Source: Lucinisca nassula
Lineage: Eukaryota > Mollusca > Bivalvia > Lucinida > Lucinidae
Assembly: GCA_963580285.1 (NCBI GenBank)
Contig: OY757026.1
Location: 42,897,431-42,961,430, forward strand
Reading direction: 5' to 3'
DNA: 64,000 nt
The translations under genes and the position numbers were made by a program. This document shows, one piece after another, positions 40,680-51,175 of this stretch; positions within the stretch are counted from its first letter, which is position 1; each line of letters starts with the position of its first letter. The notes beneath the pieces are model-generated. The model was given only the letters and a program-made list of their open reading frames with translations, made no database searches and was not told the origin of the DNA.

Positions 40680-43270
40680 TGAAACCACAGGGCCCAGAGC
40701 TTAGATATTTAGCATGTGGGCAAGGGCAAGTGGTCAACTACATAATTCCTGCCAATCATGCCCCTGGGTGCCAAATGGGCCACACCCTTCACTCCCATAG
40801 ACTCATAATGGAAAAAAAAGCTTCAAAAATCTTCTTCTCTGAAACCACAGGGCCCAGAGCTTAGATATTTAGCATGTAGCAATGGCAAGTGGTCACCTAC
40901 ATAATTCCTGCCAATCATGCCCCTGGGTTCGAAAAGGGCCACGCCCCGGGGCCCCTTCGCTCCCATAGACTCATAATGGAAAAAAAGCTTCAAAAATCTT
41001 CTTCTCTGAAACCACAGGGCCCAGAGCTTAGATATTTAGCATGTAGCAATGGCAGGTGGTCACCTATATAATTCCTGCCAATCATGCCCCTGGGTTCCAA
41101 ATGGGCCACGCCCCGGGGCCCCTTCGCTCCCATAGACTCATAATGGAAAAAAAGCTTCAAAAATCTTCTTCTCTGAAACCACAGGGCCCAGAGCTTATAT
41201 ATTTAGCAATAGTAACGGCAAGTGGTCACCTGCATAATTCCTGCCAATCATCCCCCTGGGGCCCCCTGGCCCATTAGCTCCTATAGACTCATAATGGAAA
41301 AAAGCTTCAAAAATCTTCTTCTCTGAAACCTAAGGGCCCACACCTAAGATATTTAACATGTAGGAAGGGCAAGTGGTCAACTACATTATTCCTGCCAATC
41401 ATGCCCCTGGGTTCCAAATGGGCCACACCCCGGGGCCCCTTCACTCCCATAGACTCATAATGGAAAAAAGCTTCAAAAATCTTCTTCTCTGAAACCACAG
41501 GGCCCAGAGCTTAGATATTCAGCATGTAGCAATGGCAAGTGGTAACCTATATAATTCCTGCCAATCATGCCCCTGGGGTCCAAATTTGCCACACCCTGGG
41601 GTCCCTTAGCTCCTATATACTCATAATGGAAAAAAAGGTTCAAAAAACCTTCTCTGAAACCACAGGGCCCAGAGCTTAGATATTCAGCATGTAGCAACGG
41701 CAAGTGGTCACCTACATTATTCCTGCCAATCATGCCCCTGGGTTCCAAATGGGCCACGCCTCGGGGCCCCTTAGCTCCCATAGACTCATAATGAAAAAAA
41801 AAAGCTTCAAAAATCTTCTTCTCTGAAACCACAGAGCCCAGAGCTTAGAAATTTAGCATGTAGCAACGGCAAGTGGTCACCTACATAATTCCTGCCAATC
41901 ATGCTCCTGGGTCCAAACAGGCCACGCCCAGGGGCCCCTTAGCTCCTATAGACTCATAATGGAAAAAAGCTTAAAAAATCTTCTTCTCTGAAACCACAGG
42001 ATCCAGAGCTTAGATATTTAGCATGTAGCAACGGCAAGTGGTCACCTACATAATTCCTGCCAATCATGCCCCTGGGGTCCAAATGGGCCACGCCCCGGGG
42101 CCCCTATGCTCCCATAGTCTCAAAATGGAAAAAAGCTTCAAAAATCTTCTCCTGAAACCGCAGGGCCCAGAGCTTAGGTAATTAGCTTGTAGCAAAGGCA
42201 AGTGGTCACCTACATAATTCCTGCTAATCATGCCCCTGGGGTCCAAAATTGGCCACGCCCTGGGGCCCCTTAGCTCCCATTGACTCATAATAGAAAAAAG
42301 CTTCAAAAATCTTCTTCTCTGAAACCACAGGGCCCAGAGCTTAGATATTTAGCATGTAGCAACAGCAGGTGGTCACCCACATAATTCCTGCCAATCATGC
42401 CCCTGTGGTCCAAACGAGCCATGCCCCGGGGCCCCTTAGCTCCTTTAGACTCATAATGGAAAAAAAGCTTCAAAAATCTTTTTCTCTGAAACCACAGGGC
42501 CCAGAGCTTAGATAATTAGCATGTAGCAATGGCAAGTAGTCACCTACATAAATCCTGTCAATCATGCCCCTGGGGTCCAAATGGGCCACGCCCCGGGCCC
42601 CTTAGCTCCCCAAGACTCATAATGGTAAAAAGCTTCAAAAATCTTCTCCTCTGAAACCACAGGGCCCAGAGCTTAGATATTTAGCATGAGGCAATGACAA
42701 GTGGTCACCTACATAAATCCTGCCAATCATGCTCTTTGGGTCCAAATGGGCCACACCCTGGGACCCCCTTAGCTCCCATAGTCTCATAATGAAGAAAAGC
42801 CTCAAAAATCTTCTTCTCTGAAACCGTAGGGCCCAGAGCTTAGATATTTAGCATGTAGCAATGGCAAGTGATCACCTATATATTATCTGCTAATCATGCC
42901 CCTGGGGTCCAAATGGGCCACGCCCCGGTGCCCCTTAGCTCCCATAGACTCATAATGGAAGAAAGCTGAGAAAATCTTCTTCTCCGAAACTCTGAAGCAC
43001 AGAACTTAGATATTTAGACGTCCAGATTGGCCAAATCCTGTGGCCCCTTAACATCAACAAACTTATAATGGAAAAAAGCTTCAAACATCTTCATTGAAAC
43101 CATGAAATACAGACCTTAAATATTTAGTATATAGCAACACAAAATGTCGCCTACATAAATCCTGCCAACCATGCCCTTTGGGTTAAAATTGGCCAAGCCC
43201 CAGGGCTCATTAGCTTCTATAGACTTATACTGGAAAAAAAACTTAAAAAAAATCTTCTTTTCAAAAATCA
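40680..43270 (+). repeat. ~165-bp tandem array in E5
   Basis: Same monomer as E2. Monomers from about 42960 on are progressively degraded (AAACTCTGAAGCACAGAACT, GAAACCATGAAATACAGACC), so decay is concentrated at the 3' edge, as in E1, E3 and E4. Minus-strand frames are repeat artefacts. Confidence 0.88.
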
Positions 43271-43287
43271 TAAGGCACAGATTTTGT

Positions 43288-43455
43288 TTGATTTGAGGTT
43301 TTACATCCCTGTCAACACTGTATAGGTCATTTTGGAGATGTCTCTTCCAATTTTGTGGGACTTTTACCCGACATTGAGATGAAATTACATCTCAAGCCCT
43401 GTCGCCCAATGAAACCAATAGGGTTTATAAGCATTGACACCGCTTTGCCTGAGCT
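43288..43455 (-). mobile_element. SINE family 1, reverse, nested in E5
   Basis: Plus strand shows GATTTGAGGTTTTACATCCC, TGTCAACACTGTATAGGTCA, TTTTGTGGGACTTTTACCCG, CATTGAGATGAAATTACATC, CAATAGGGTTTATAAGCATT, CCGCTTTGCCTGAGC, the complement of the 3' half. E5 sequence (TTTGATATTTAGTATGTAGC) resumes directly after. Confidence 0.85.
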
Positions 43456-43572
43456 TTGATATTTAGTATGTAGCAATGTCAAGTGGTCTCCTACACTAAT
43501 GATTTTCTGGTACACAGGTGAGCGATATAGGGCCATTGGGCCCTCTTGTTTTTATTTCTTTTCAAAAATAAA

Positions 43573-43763
43573 CAGTAAAATTCCTGTATAAGACCACCTT
43601 TGGGACTGTTCAAAAGTGGTCTTTTAGACCACTTTTGAACAGTCCCAAAGGTGGTCTCTGACGGCAGAAAACACAAAGAAAGAATAACTGCAAGTTACTA
43701 AATAAGCTTTTTAAACCAGAAATAATCTTAATTTTAGGTGGTCTTAATAGCAGAATTCCGCTG
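43573..43763. mobile_element. MITE family T with perfect 67-bp palindrome
   Basis: Termini CAGTAAAATTCC and GAATTCCGCTG lie next to TA. The palindrome 43591-43657 has two 32-nt arms without mismatch, starting AGACCACCTTTGGGACTGTT and ending AACAGTCCCAAAGGTGGTCT, with a 3-nt TTT spacer. Downstream GGTGGTCTTAATAGCAG repeats the arm motif near the other terminus, so the palindrome appears built from the terminal sequence. Confidence 0.85.
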
Positions 43764-44196
43764 TATATTCTTGGTACTGGTCAAGAAGAATCTTATAAGT
43801 TCCCAAACATGCCCTTAAATGACAGAAAATATCCTAAAATTATCTTTGTTACGTTACACCACCTTATCTGGCATACAGATCTCCTGAATGCCAGGATTGT
43901 AACAGGATTGTAACGAAGCAATTAATGATTTTCAGATAAAGTCCACAGCAAGTTTGCTTTAGGTACAGCTGTGCAAATAAGGTGATTCTAGTAAATCCAT
44001 TTAAGAAACACGACCCTGATAAATCCATTTAAATGCAGCATGAGAGAAGTAAATCCATTTACGATTTGCCAGACATCGTGAACATTTTTGCTGAATGTGC
44101 GGTTTTCTGCAAACCTTGGGGGCACTTTCTGTTATGACCAAATAGATAATAATTGATTGAAAAAGAGCTATAGTACATGTAGCTTGATATTGGTGT
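43764..44196. other. Spacer, no feature seen
   Basis: Contains a short local repeat GTAAATCCATTTAAG / TAAATCCATTTAAAT / TAAATCCATTTACGA at 43990-44065. Otherwise no feature. Confidence 0.5.
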
Positions 44197-44478
44197 TCCT
44201 TGAAGAAATAGATGGACTGCATGATGCTACCATGCAGAGCTGAAACCGACTGCACATGAGTACTGGTAAACCGCTTAGAGGATCTAAGCCTGCCCAGGCA
44301 AAGTGGTGCGAGTAGGACCGTCCATGCTCGTAAACCCTATTGGTTTCATTGGGGAACAGGGCTTGAGATGTCATTCCATCTCAATGTTGGGTAAAAGTCC
44401 CACAAATTGGAAGCAAAGTCTCCAAAATGACCTATACAGTGTTGATGGGGACGTTAAAGCTAAAATCAAACAAAAGCA
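44197..44478 (+). mobile_element. SINE family 1, near full length
   Basis: CTTGAAGAAATAGATGGACT, GCATGATGCTACCATGCAGA, GAGTACTGGTAAACCGCTTA, CCCTATTGGTTTCATTGGGG, GAGATGTCATTCCATCTCAA, CAGTGTTGATGGGGACGTTA and tail AAATCAAACAAAAGCAAG. Confidence 0.88.
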
Positions 44479-44518
44479 AGTCAGGACATTTGCAGATATC
44501 TTTTTCAAATACTATGTA

Positions 44519-44865
44519 CAGTCGAAATTCGATGGCTCGAACACCTCGGACACACAAGGGGTAGTTCAAGCTACTGAGGGCTACTGCCAGGAGGCATAAC
44601 AGGCTTAATTTATAGACTACTTTTCAATGTTATAAAAAATGTATGCTGTGTGTACCCATTAGAATCACCTCAATATTGTAAGCTGCGTATACTCATTAGA
44701 ATTGCCTCATTGAGGCAATTCTAATGAGTGCACACAGCATACATTTGCAACATAAAAGTCCAAAACCTCTTTAATTATCCCACAATACTTCTTACGTAGA
44801 GGAATTCGCAAGGGACTCAAAAATGGGACTACCATGGTAATGTTCCAGCCATCAAAGTTCTACTG
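44519..44865. mobile_element. pogo/mariner-like MITE with P-type palindromic cores
   Basis: The TIR CAGTCGAAATTCGATGGCTC (44519 on) pairs with CAGCCATCAAAGTTCTACTG (to 44865), next to TA. The core holds a partial and then a complete palindrome at about 44680-44755: TAAGCTGCGTATACTCATTA, GAATTGCCTCATTGAGGCAA, TTCTAATGAGTGCACACAGC. The related 53591-54294 element shares termini and core. Confidence 0.8.
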
Positions 44866-44867
44866 TA

Positions 44868-45074
44868 TTCCTTCTCTTGCTGAATATTCCATTTAGCCAC
44901 ACCCATTTCTGACTTTGAACCAATCAGATTACTTGATGTAATTTATTGCTACAAAGTCATAAAATGAATGCCAGACAGTGTAGATCCTGATCAGATGGCT
45001 TCTGAAGAAGCCATCTGATCTGGATCTACACTGTTTGCAAAGATAGGGGTTGTCGTGAACAGCAAGATAAGAGC
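44868..45074. mobile_element. MITE family Q inside a duplicated flank
   Basis: TTCCTTCTCTTGCTGAATAT, TTTAGCCACACCCATTTCTG, palindrome GTGTAGATCCTGATCAGATG, GCTTCTGAAGAAGCCATCTG, ATCTGGATCTACACTG, ending AACAGCAAGATAAGAGC. The element lacks clean TTAA ends. The sequences on both sides (44772-44840 and 45075-45145) are near-identical direct repeats derived from the adjacent pogo-like MITE. Confidence 0.78.
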
Positions 45075-45190
45075 TAATTATCCCACAATACTTCTTACGT
45101 AGAGGAATTCGCAAGGGACTCAAAAATGGGACTCAACCATGGTAAAAGAGTCATCAGACTGTTCTATTTGTTCATTTGTCAATCTGTTAA

Positions 45191-45386
45191 CCCTTATCTT
45201 GCTGAATATTCATTTAAGCCACACCCATTTCTGTCTATCCACCAATCAAATTACTTTATGTAATTTATTGCTACAAATTCATAAACTGAATGCCAAACTG
45301 TGTAGATCCTGATCAGATGGCTTCCATCTGATCTGGATCTACACTGTTTGCAAAGATAGAGGTTGTTGTGAACAGCAAGATAAGGG
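45191..45386. mobile_element. MITE family Q, intact reference copy
   Basis: TTAA at 45187-45190 and 45387-45390 flank perfect 14-bp TIRs CCCTTATCTTGCTG / CAGCAAGATAAGGG. The palindromic module is GTGTAGATCCTGATCAGATG, GCTTCCATCTGATCTGGATC, TACACTGTTTGC. CCC-starting ends at TTAA are the hallmark of piggyBac-type elements; the partner transposase is not in the window. Confidence 0.92.
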
Positions 45387-45390
45387 TTAA

Positions 45391-45630
45391 CATTTATGTC
45401 AATCCCTAAGCATCAGTGTATTTCTCAAGTTTCTTGTTCCATATTCAGCTTACATGTGTATGAATTAATTGTCCGCTGACTAAAACTAATTTGCTCTAAA
45501 ATTTCTTTGGTGCTAGGGTATCTTTTCTGGGTTTTATTTGTTTGGAGTTTTAATGGCCCAGTAAATACCATTTAGATAATATTGATCTGGCTTTCTTTTC
45601 TGGGTAAAGAGAAAATAGATTTTAGCCGAG
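45391..45630. other. Spacer, no feature seen
   Basis: Ordinary AT-rich sequence. Confidence 0.4.
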
Positions 45631-46880
45631 AGAAGCATCATTGTGGCTTTGGTGATGTTGACACAGCAAAGACTCTTTGATCATGATTGTGTGCACAGTA
45701 AAGACTAAGATCAGCTTTTTGATCATGTGTGTGCACTGTAAAGACAGATCAGCTCTTTGATCATGATTGTGAGCATTGTAAAGACAGATCAGCTCTTGTG
45801 CACAGTAAAGACAGATTGGCTCTTCAATCATGATTGTGTGCACAGTAAAGAGCCTGATCAGTTCTAGTAAAGACTCAGATCAGCTCTTTGATCATGATTG
45901 TGAGCACTGTAAAGACAGATCAGCTCTTGTGCACAGTAAAGACAGATTGACACTTCAATTATGATTGTGTGCACAGTAAAGAGCCTGATCAGTTCTAGTA
46001 AAGACTCAGATCAGCTCTTTGATCATGATTGTGAGCACTGTAAAGACAGATCAGCTCTTGTGCACAGTAAAGACAGATTGACACTTCAATCATGATTGTG
46101 TGCACAGTAAAGAGCCTGATCAATTCTAGTAAAGACTCAGATCAGCTCTTTGATCATGATTGTGTGCAAAGTAAAGACAGATCAGCTCTTTGATCTGATT
46201 GTGTGGACAGTAAAGACTCAGATCAGCTCTTTGATCATGATTGTATGCACTGTAAAGACAGATCAGCTCTTTGATCATGATTGTGAGCATTGTAAAGACA
46301 GATCAGCTCTTGTGCACAGTAAAGACAGATTGGCTCTTCAATCATGATTATGTGCACAGTAAAGAGCCTGATCAGTTCTAGTAAAGACTCAGATCAGCTC
46401 TTTGATCATGATTGTGAGCACTGTAAAGACAGATCAGCTCTTGTGCACAGTAAAGACAGATTGACACTTCAATCATGATTGTGTGCACAGTAAAGAGCCT
46501 GATCAATTCTAGTAAAGACTCAGATCAGCTCTTTGATCATGATTGTGTGCAAAGTAAAGACAGATCAGCTCTTTGATCTGATTGTGTGGACAGTAAAGAC
46601 TCAGATCAGCTCTTTGATCATGATTGTATGCACTGTAAAGACAGATCAGCTCTTTGATCATGATTGTGAGCACTGTAAAGACAGATCAGCTCTTGTGCAC
46701 AGTAAAGACAGATTGGCTCTTCAATCATGATTGTGTGCACAGTAAAGAGCCTGATCAGTGCTTTGATCATGATTGTGTGCACTGTAAAGACAGATCAGCT
46801 CTTTGATCATGGCTGTGTGGAAAGTAAAGACTCAGATCAACTTTGATCATGATTGTGTGCACTTTAAAAAGAGCTGTTGA
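45631..46880 (+). repeat. GATCATGATTGTG satellite with higher-order structure
   Basis: Short units of about 30-40 bp on the theme AGTAAAGACAGATCAGCTCT, TTGATCATGATTGTGTGCAC. They are arranged in larger blocks: a ~135-bp block (from GCCTGATCAGTTCTAGTAAA) recurs near 45855, 45990, 46365, and a 383-bp block is repeated (46150-46347 recurs at 46533-46730). The near-identity of the 383-bp blocks points to recent unequal exchange. Confidence 0.92.
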
Positions 46881-46986
46881 ACTGAGTACTACAAGTAAAA
46901 TAATATTTGCAATTCTGATAATGTTCACAGATAAGAACTTGATTGGTCTGCACATCTGTGCAGTCTAATTAGAATTCTGTCCCCCC

Positions 46987-48421
46987 TAACTTGCATAGAC
47001 CCACCACCAGGATGAGGGAAAGCAGTCATTAGGTCATGATGACCTTGACCTCATTTTCAAGGTCACAGCGACCCAAAAACAGTCATTTTTGGGCCAAAAA
47101 TGGCTTGTCTGCACTCTATTTCTTTAAGAAATTGATTGATAGTCAAACTTGGTACAGTATGTCATTACAATATACCGCAGATTTAATTAGATTTTGGTGA
47201 CCTTGACCTCATTTTCAAGGTCACAGCAACCCAAAAACAGTCATTTTTGGGCCAAAGATGGCTTCTCTGCACTCTATCTTATTAACAAATTGATTAATTT
47301 TAGTCAAACTTGGTACAATATATAATTACAACTTACCACAGATTTGATTAGATTTTGGTGACCTGGACCTCATTTTCAAGGTCACAGCAACCCAAAAACA
47401 GCTATTTTGGGGACAAAAATGGCTTGTCTGCACTCTATCTCATTAAGGAATTGATTGATTTTAGTCAAACTTGGTAGAATATATCATTACAACAAACCAC
47501 AGATTTGATTAGATTGGTATCTTTGACCTCACTTTCAAGGTCACTGCGACCCAAAAAAAGTCATTTTGGGGCAAAAAATGGCTTGTTTGCACTCTGTCTC
47601 ATTAACGAACTGAATAATTTTAGTCAAACTTGGTACAATATATCATTACAACATACCACAGATTTGATTAGATTTTGGTGACCTTGACCTCATTTTTAAG
47701 GTCACAACAACCCAAAAACAGTCATTTTGGGGCCAAAGATGGCTTGTCTGCACTCTATCTTATTAACAAATTGATTAATTTTAGTCAAACTTGGTACAAT
47801 ATATAATTACAACATACCACAGATTTGATTAGATTTTGGTGACCTGGACCTCATTTTCAAGGTCACAGCAACTCAAAAACAGTCATTTTTGGGCTTGTCT
47901 GCATTCTATCTCATTAACAGATTGATTCATTTTCATCAAACTTGGTGCAATATATTGCAACAAACCGCAGATTTGTTTAGATTTTGGTGACCTTGACCTG
48001 TTTTTTAAGGTCACAGCGCCCAACAAATAGTCAACCTTGGGCCAAAAATGGCTTGTCTGCACTCTATCTCATTAACGAATTGATTGATTTTCAACGATTA
48101 AAAGTCCCACATATTGGAAGCAACATCTCCAAAATGACCTTTACAGTGTTGACGGGGACGTTCAAACTCAAATCAAACAAACAAATCGTCAAACTTAGTA
48201 CAATATATCATTACAACAAACTGCAGATTTGATTTTGGTGACCTTGACCTTTTTTTTTTCAAGGTCACAGTGCTCAAAAACAGTCAATTTTGGGCCAAGG
48301 CCAAAAATGGCTTGTTTGCAGCTTACATTTTTGTGACTATAACCTAGTTATTAAAGTCAAAAAGGTGTTTAAGATATTTTTATGGTGGGAGGACATTGTT
48401 TTCCTCTGAAAACATTTCTAG
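46987..48421 (+). mobile_element. Helitron-like non-autonomous element, 5'-truncated
   Basis: Tandem ~155-bp monomers with GGTGACCTTGACCTCATTTT, CAAGGTCACAGC, CCCAAAAACAGTCATTTTTG, ATGGCTTGTCTGCACTCTAT, GTCAAACTTGGTACAATATA. It ends with hairpin GTTTTCCTCTGAAAAC (48398-48413), ATTT and CTAG at 48418-48421, followed by T. Canonical Helitrons end in CTRR with a hairpin a few bases before it. It starts directly at TAACTTGCATAGAC, which lies about 110 bp inside the sister copy. Confidence 0.75.
48098..48188 (+). mobile_element. SINE family 1 tail fragment nested in the Helitron-like element
   Basis: TTAAAAGTCCCACATATTGG, AAGCAACATCTCCAAAATGA, CCTTTACAGTGTTGACGGGG, ACGTTC then AAATCAAACAAACAAATCG. 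Only the last ~90 bp of the SINE is present, consistent with 5' truncation during reverse transcription. Confidence 0.85.
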
Positions 48422-48819
48422 TCTTTACTGTGTACTTGATGGATCTGTTGTTTATGCAGACAGAAAAGCTGAGTAACTGTACACTGCTTCACTGTACACT
48501 GCTTCACTGTATAGTGCTTCACTATACACAAAGTCCAAGACTGCTTGTGTCCAAGACACATTTGGTCAGTTGTTTGTCAGTCCAGCTATAGCTAGTGCAA
48601 TTTGACATGAGACTGATGAACCCTATTGCCATATTTTCACACCCGACTGAATGCATTTATTTATCTTCGCCGTTTTCCGAAGAGGCCGGTTAATGGGTCG
48701 CAATTCACTTACAAAAACCGACCTATTAGGCGATTACATTGACAGATTCATTTTTTGGATAAAGGTCAGTCTCATGCTATATATACTGTATTCCCTTTAT
48801 GTACTTCACATGCTCCTAG
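48422..48819. other. Spacer with short tandem repeat
   Basis: A CACTGCTTCACTGTA unit is repeated about four times at 48480-48530. No gene is supported. Confidence 0.5.
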
Positions 48820-49119
48820 TTGGCCCCTGCCCATCCGGGCTTGAAGAAAAAGATGGGCTGCAGGATGCTTCCACGCAGAGCTGAAACCGATCGCACACGC
48901 ATACTGGTAAACCACTTAGAGGATCTAAGCCTGCCCAGGCAAAGCGGTTTGAGTCGGTCCGTCTATGCTTATTAACCCTATTGGTTTCATTGCGCAACAG
49001 GGCTTGAGATGTCTTTCATTTCAATGTCTGGTAAAAGTCCCACAAAATTGGAAGCAACTTCTATAAAATGACCTATACAGTGTTTATGGGGACGTTAAAC
49101 CTCAAATCAAACAAACAAG
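48820..49119 (+). mobile_element. SINE family 1, full length with 13-bp target duplication
   Basis: Flanks CACATGCTCCTAG (48807-48819) and CACATGCTCCCAG (49120-49132) differ at one position, so the SINE runs from TTGGCCCCTGCCCATCCGGG to TCAAATCAAACAAACAAG. It is a good type copy: head with CTTGAAGAAAAAGATGGGCT, body AACCACTTAGAGGATCTAAG, tail GGGGACGTTAAACCTCAAAT. Confidence 0.92.
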
Positions 49120-49227
49120 CACATGCTCCCAGAAGTGCACACCAATGACAGCTTTTTTTGAGGAAAAATGCACAAATGCACATTGTTGTGATAGAGAGAA
49201 AACTAAAGCTTACTGCCAGAAATTATG

Positions 49228-49887
49228 TCCCCCCACCGGTGGGGAGGGGGACATTGTTTTTGGTGCCGATCCCATTTGCGTCCATGTAGCCTGCTTGAAG
49301 CACTATATCTCCTGAACCTATGGATGGATTTTGACCTAACTTGCATAGACACATCACTAGGATGGGGGAAAACAGTCATTAGGTCATGATGACCTTGACC
49401 TCATTTTCAAGGTCACAGCGACCCAAAAAAAGTCATTTTTGGGCCAAAAATTAATTTTAAGCGAACTTGGTACAATATATCATTACAACATACCACAGAT
49501 TTGATTAGAATTTGGTGACCTTGACCTCATTTTCAAGATCACAGCAACCCAAAAAACAGTCATTGTTGGGCCAAAAATGGCTTGTCTGCACTCTATCTCA
49601 TTAAGGAATTGATTGATTTTAGTCAAACTTGGTAGAATATATCATTAAAACAAACCACAGACTTGATTAGATTTTGGTGACCTTGACCTCACTTTCAAGG
49701 TCACAACAAACTGCAGATTTGTTTAGATTTTGGCAACCTTAACCTTTTTTTCAAGGTTACACCGCCCCCAAAACAGTCAATTTTGGGCCAATGCCAAAAA
49801 TGGCTTGTTTGCAGCTTAAGGTCAAATGGGTGTTTTAAGATATTTTTATGGTGGGGGGACATTGTTTTCCACTGAAAACATTTCTAG
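49228..49887 (+). mobile_element. Helitron-like non-autonomous element, complete
   Basis: Begins TCCCCCCACCGGTGGGGAGG with palindrome CCCCACCGGTGGGG (49231-49244). Unique 5' sequence (TTGGTGCCGATCCCATTTGC, TATATCTCCTGAACCTATGG) and three to four 155-bp monomers follow. It ends with hairpin GTTTTCCACTGAAAAC (49864-49879) and CTAG (49884-49887). TC at the 5' end and CTAG after a hairpin at the 3' end fit the Helitron rule. Confidence 0.8.
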
Positions 49888-49917
49888 GTACTTTTTTAAA
49901 CAGTGAAAGGAAATGAG

Positions 49918-50085
49918 TGTGTTTCAGTTTTACGTCCCACCAACAGCTAAGGTTACTGGTCATACAGAGATGGCACCTCAGTTTAAGGACTCATCGGAAA
50001 GTCTGAAGAAGCCCGGGATTGATCCTGCGACCCCTGGTTTATCAGGCAAGTAGAATAACCACTACACCGGGGAGGCTTCTAGTGA
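49918..50085 (-). mobile_element. SINE family 2, reverse
   Basis: Plus strand: GTGTTTCAGTTTTACGTCCC, ACCAACAGCTAAGG, CTCAGTTTAAGGACTCATCG, GAAAGTCTGAAGAAGCCCGG, GATTGATCCTGCGACCCCTG, ending CACCGGGGAGGCTTC. The 3' tail on the minus strand is longer than in the other copies. The flanking AGTGAAAGGAAAT motif (49905-49917 and 50081-50092) is probably the target duplication. Confidence 0.85.
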
Positions 50086-50099
50086 AAGGAAATAACTTC

Positions 50100-50327
50100 T
50101 TTATCCCATTTTGTACCGGAAACCCCAAAACGGGTACCCTGGCAAACAGTGCTGGCCCAGATCAGGCATCTGATCTGGGCCTACACTGTTTGCCAGAAAT
50201 TAAACCATTTTCTAAACAAATTTTGAAAAAAAAAAAAAAAAAACACAATCTGACAGCCCTAAATTTTGAAGTGGACTCCTGCTATGTTTTAGGAGGAAGA
50301 TTCCATTCGGTACAAAAAGGCTTAAAC
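50100..50327 (+). mobile_element. TTAA-type MITE family R copy
   Basis: CCCATTTTGTACCGGAAACC, CCAAAACGGGTACCCTGGCA, AACAGTGCTGGCCCAGATCA, GGCATCTGATCTGGGCCTAC. Poly-A run at about 50227-50243, then GGAGGAAGATTCCATTCGGT, ACAAAAAGGCTTAA. The 5' TTAA has become TTAT. Confidence 0.88.
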
Positions 50328-50379
50328 AGTGAAGCTTTTGAGTACTGATTTATTCTCTTGAAGTATCTTATACTGGGGC

Positions 50380-50600
50380 CCATCGAGGCTTGAAGAAATA
50401 GTTGGGCTGCACGATGCTTCCATATCATGAGGTAAACAAGGCCCTGTAGTAAACATCTCTCTAAACCTCACTTGATATAGAGAAAATTGGGGTTTTGAGG
50501 GTATACATTCTTTCCTTATTGTTGTGAGTACTCATTAGAACCATCTCAATGAGGCAGCTCTAACGAGCACTCACAATCTCTGTTTGAACTAGAAATTAGA
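50380..50600. repeat. SINE 1 head fragment followed by a P-family element
   Basis: 50380-50430 is GCCCATCGAGGCTTGAAGAA, ATAGTTGGGCTGCACGATGC. 50440-50600 is a P element: TCTCTAAACCTCACTTGATA, ATTGGGGTTTTGAGGGTATA, then palindrome GAGTACTCATTAGAACCATC, TCAATGAGGCAGCTCTAACG, AGCACTCACAATC. Confidence 0.72.
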
Positions 50601-50994
50601 AAAATATAAAAAAAATCCTCTGGAAAATGTTTTATATAAAAAGATGCCATTTTACAATACTGATGTTTTATGGGATGTGTTATTTTAATGTCATGATCCT
50701 TCTCTTTCTTTTTTCCTTCATATGGCTCATACTTTAGGATCAGATTCAGATTTTAATCAAGATTTCAAGAATTTAAAATTTCTGATCATGTCAATGGCTT
50801 GTAAAATTTGGCTTGGCTGCCAAGCCACCCACTCAGTTGCATGACAGTATACAATAGAATTGTCCCTAGAGAAAATAGGGGACATCTTATATCAGTTTCT
50901 CAGCAAACTGTCTGGATCAATTATAACTAAGCTTTATCTTTACTAGGTTTGATCAAAACAAAAATGCTGATCACAACCTCTGCCTGTTACTTTA
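50601..50994. other. Spacer, no feature seen
   Basis: AT-rich. No gene or repeat of the window recognised. Confidence 0.4.
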
Positions 50995-51175
50995 AAATGT
51001 CATTGTTGGAAACAGTGTGGATCCAGATCAGACTGCTCCTAAAGGAGCAGTCTGAGCTGGGTCCAGACTGTTAGCCTGTTTGCAAAAAATATTTTTTAAA
51101 AAGTTTGCAAGAAGTGCAGCAGACGCATAAACAGAAGATATTTTCAGATGCATTTCTTCTTTACATATAAGGGCT
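50995..51175. mobile_element. Family S MITE, partial
   Basis: AAACAGTGTGGATCCAGATC, AGACTGCTCCTAAAGGAGCA, GTCTGAGCTGGGTCCAGACT, then GCAAAAAATATTTTTTAAAA, AGTTTGCAAGAAGTGCAGCA, GACGCATAAACAGAAGATAT. TTAA ends are not clear. Confidence 0.7.

Larger units (their letters stand above)
40412..43550 (+). mobile_element. Helentron-like non-autonomous element E5, complete
   Basis: Starts with hairpin AGCTCACCTGTCACGTAGTG, ATGAGGTGAGCT and a CCGTCGTCTGTGCGTCCGTG tract. The 5' unique part is almost identical to that of E2 (CTTGATCAAATTTCATGTGA, GGTAGGGGGAAAGGCTGCAT). About 15 monomers follow, then the tail ACAGGTGAGCGATATAGGGC, CATTGGGCCCTCTTGTT. A reversed SINE interrupts it near the 3' end. Same subfamily as E2. 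Confidence 0.8.

Noticed and set aside
45631..46880. Possible CRISPR-like array of short repeats
   Set aside because: Units are contiguous, without unique spacers, and vary in length; the genome is animal. It is a satellite.
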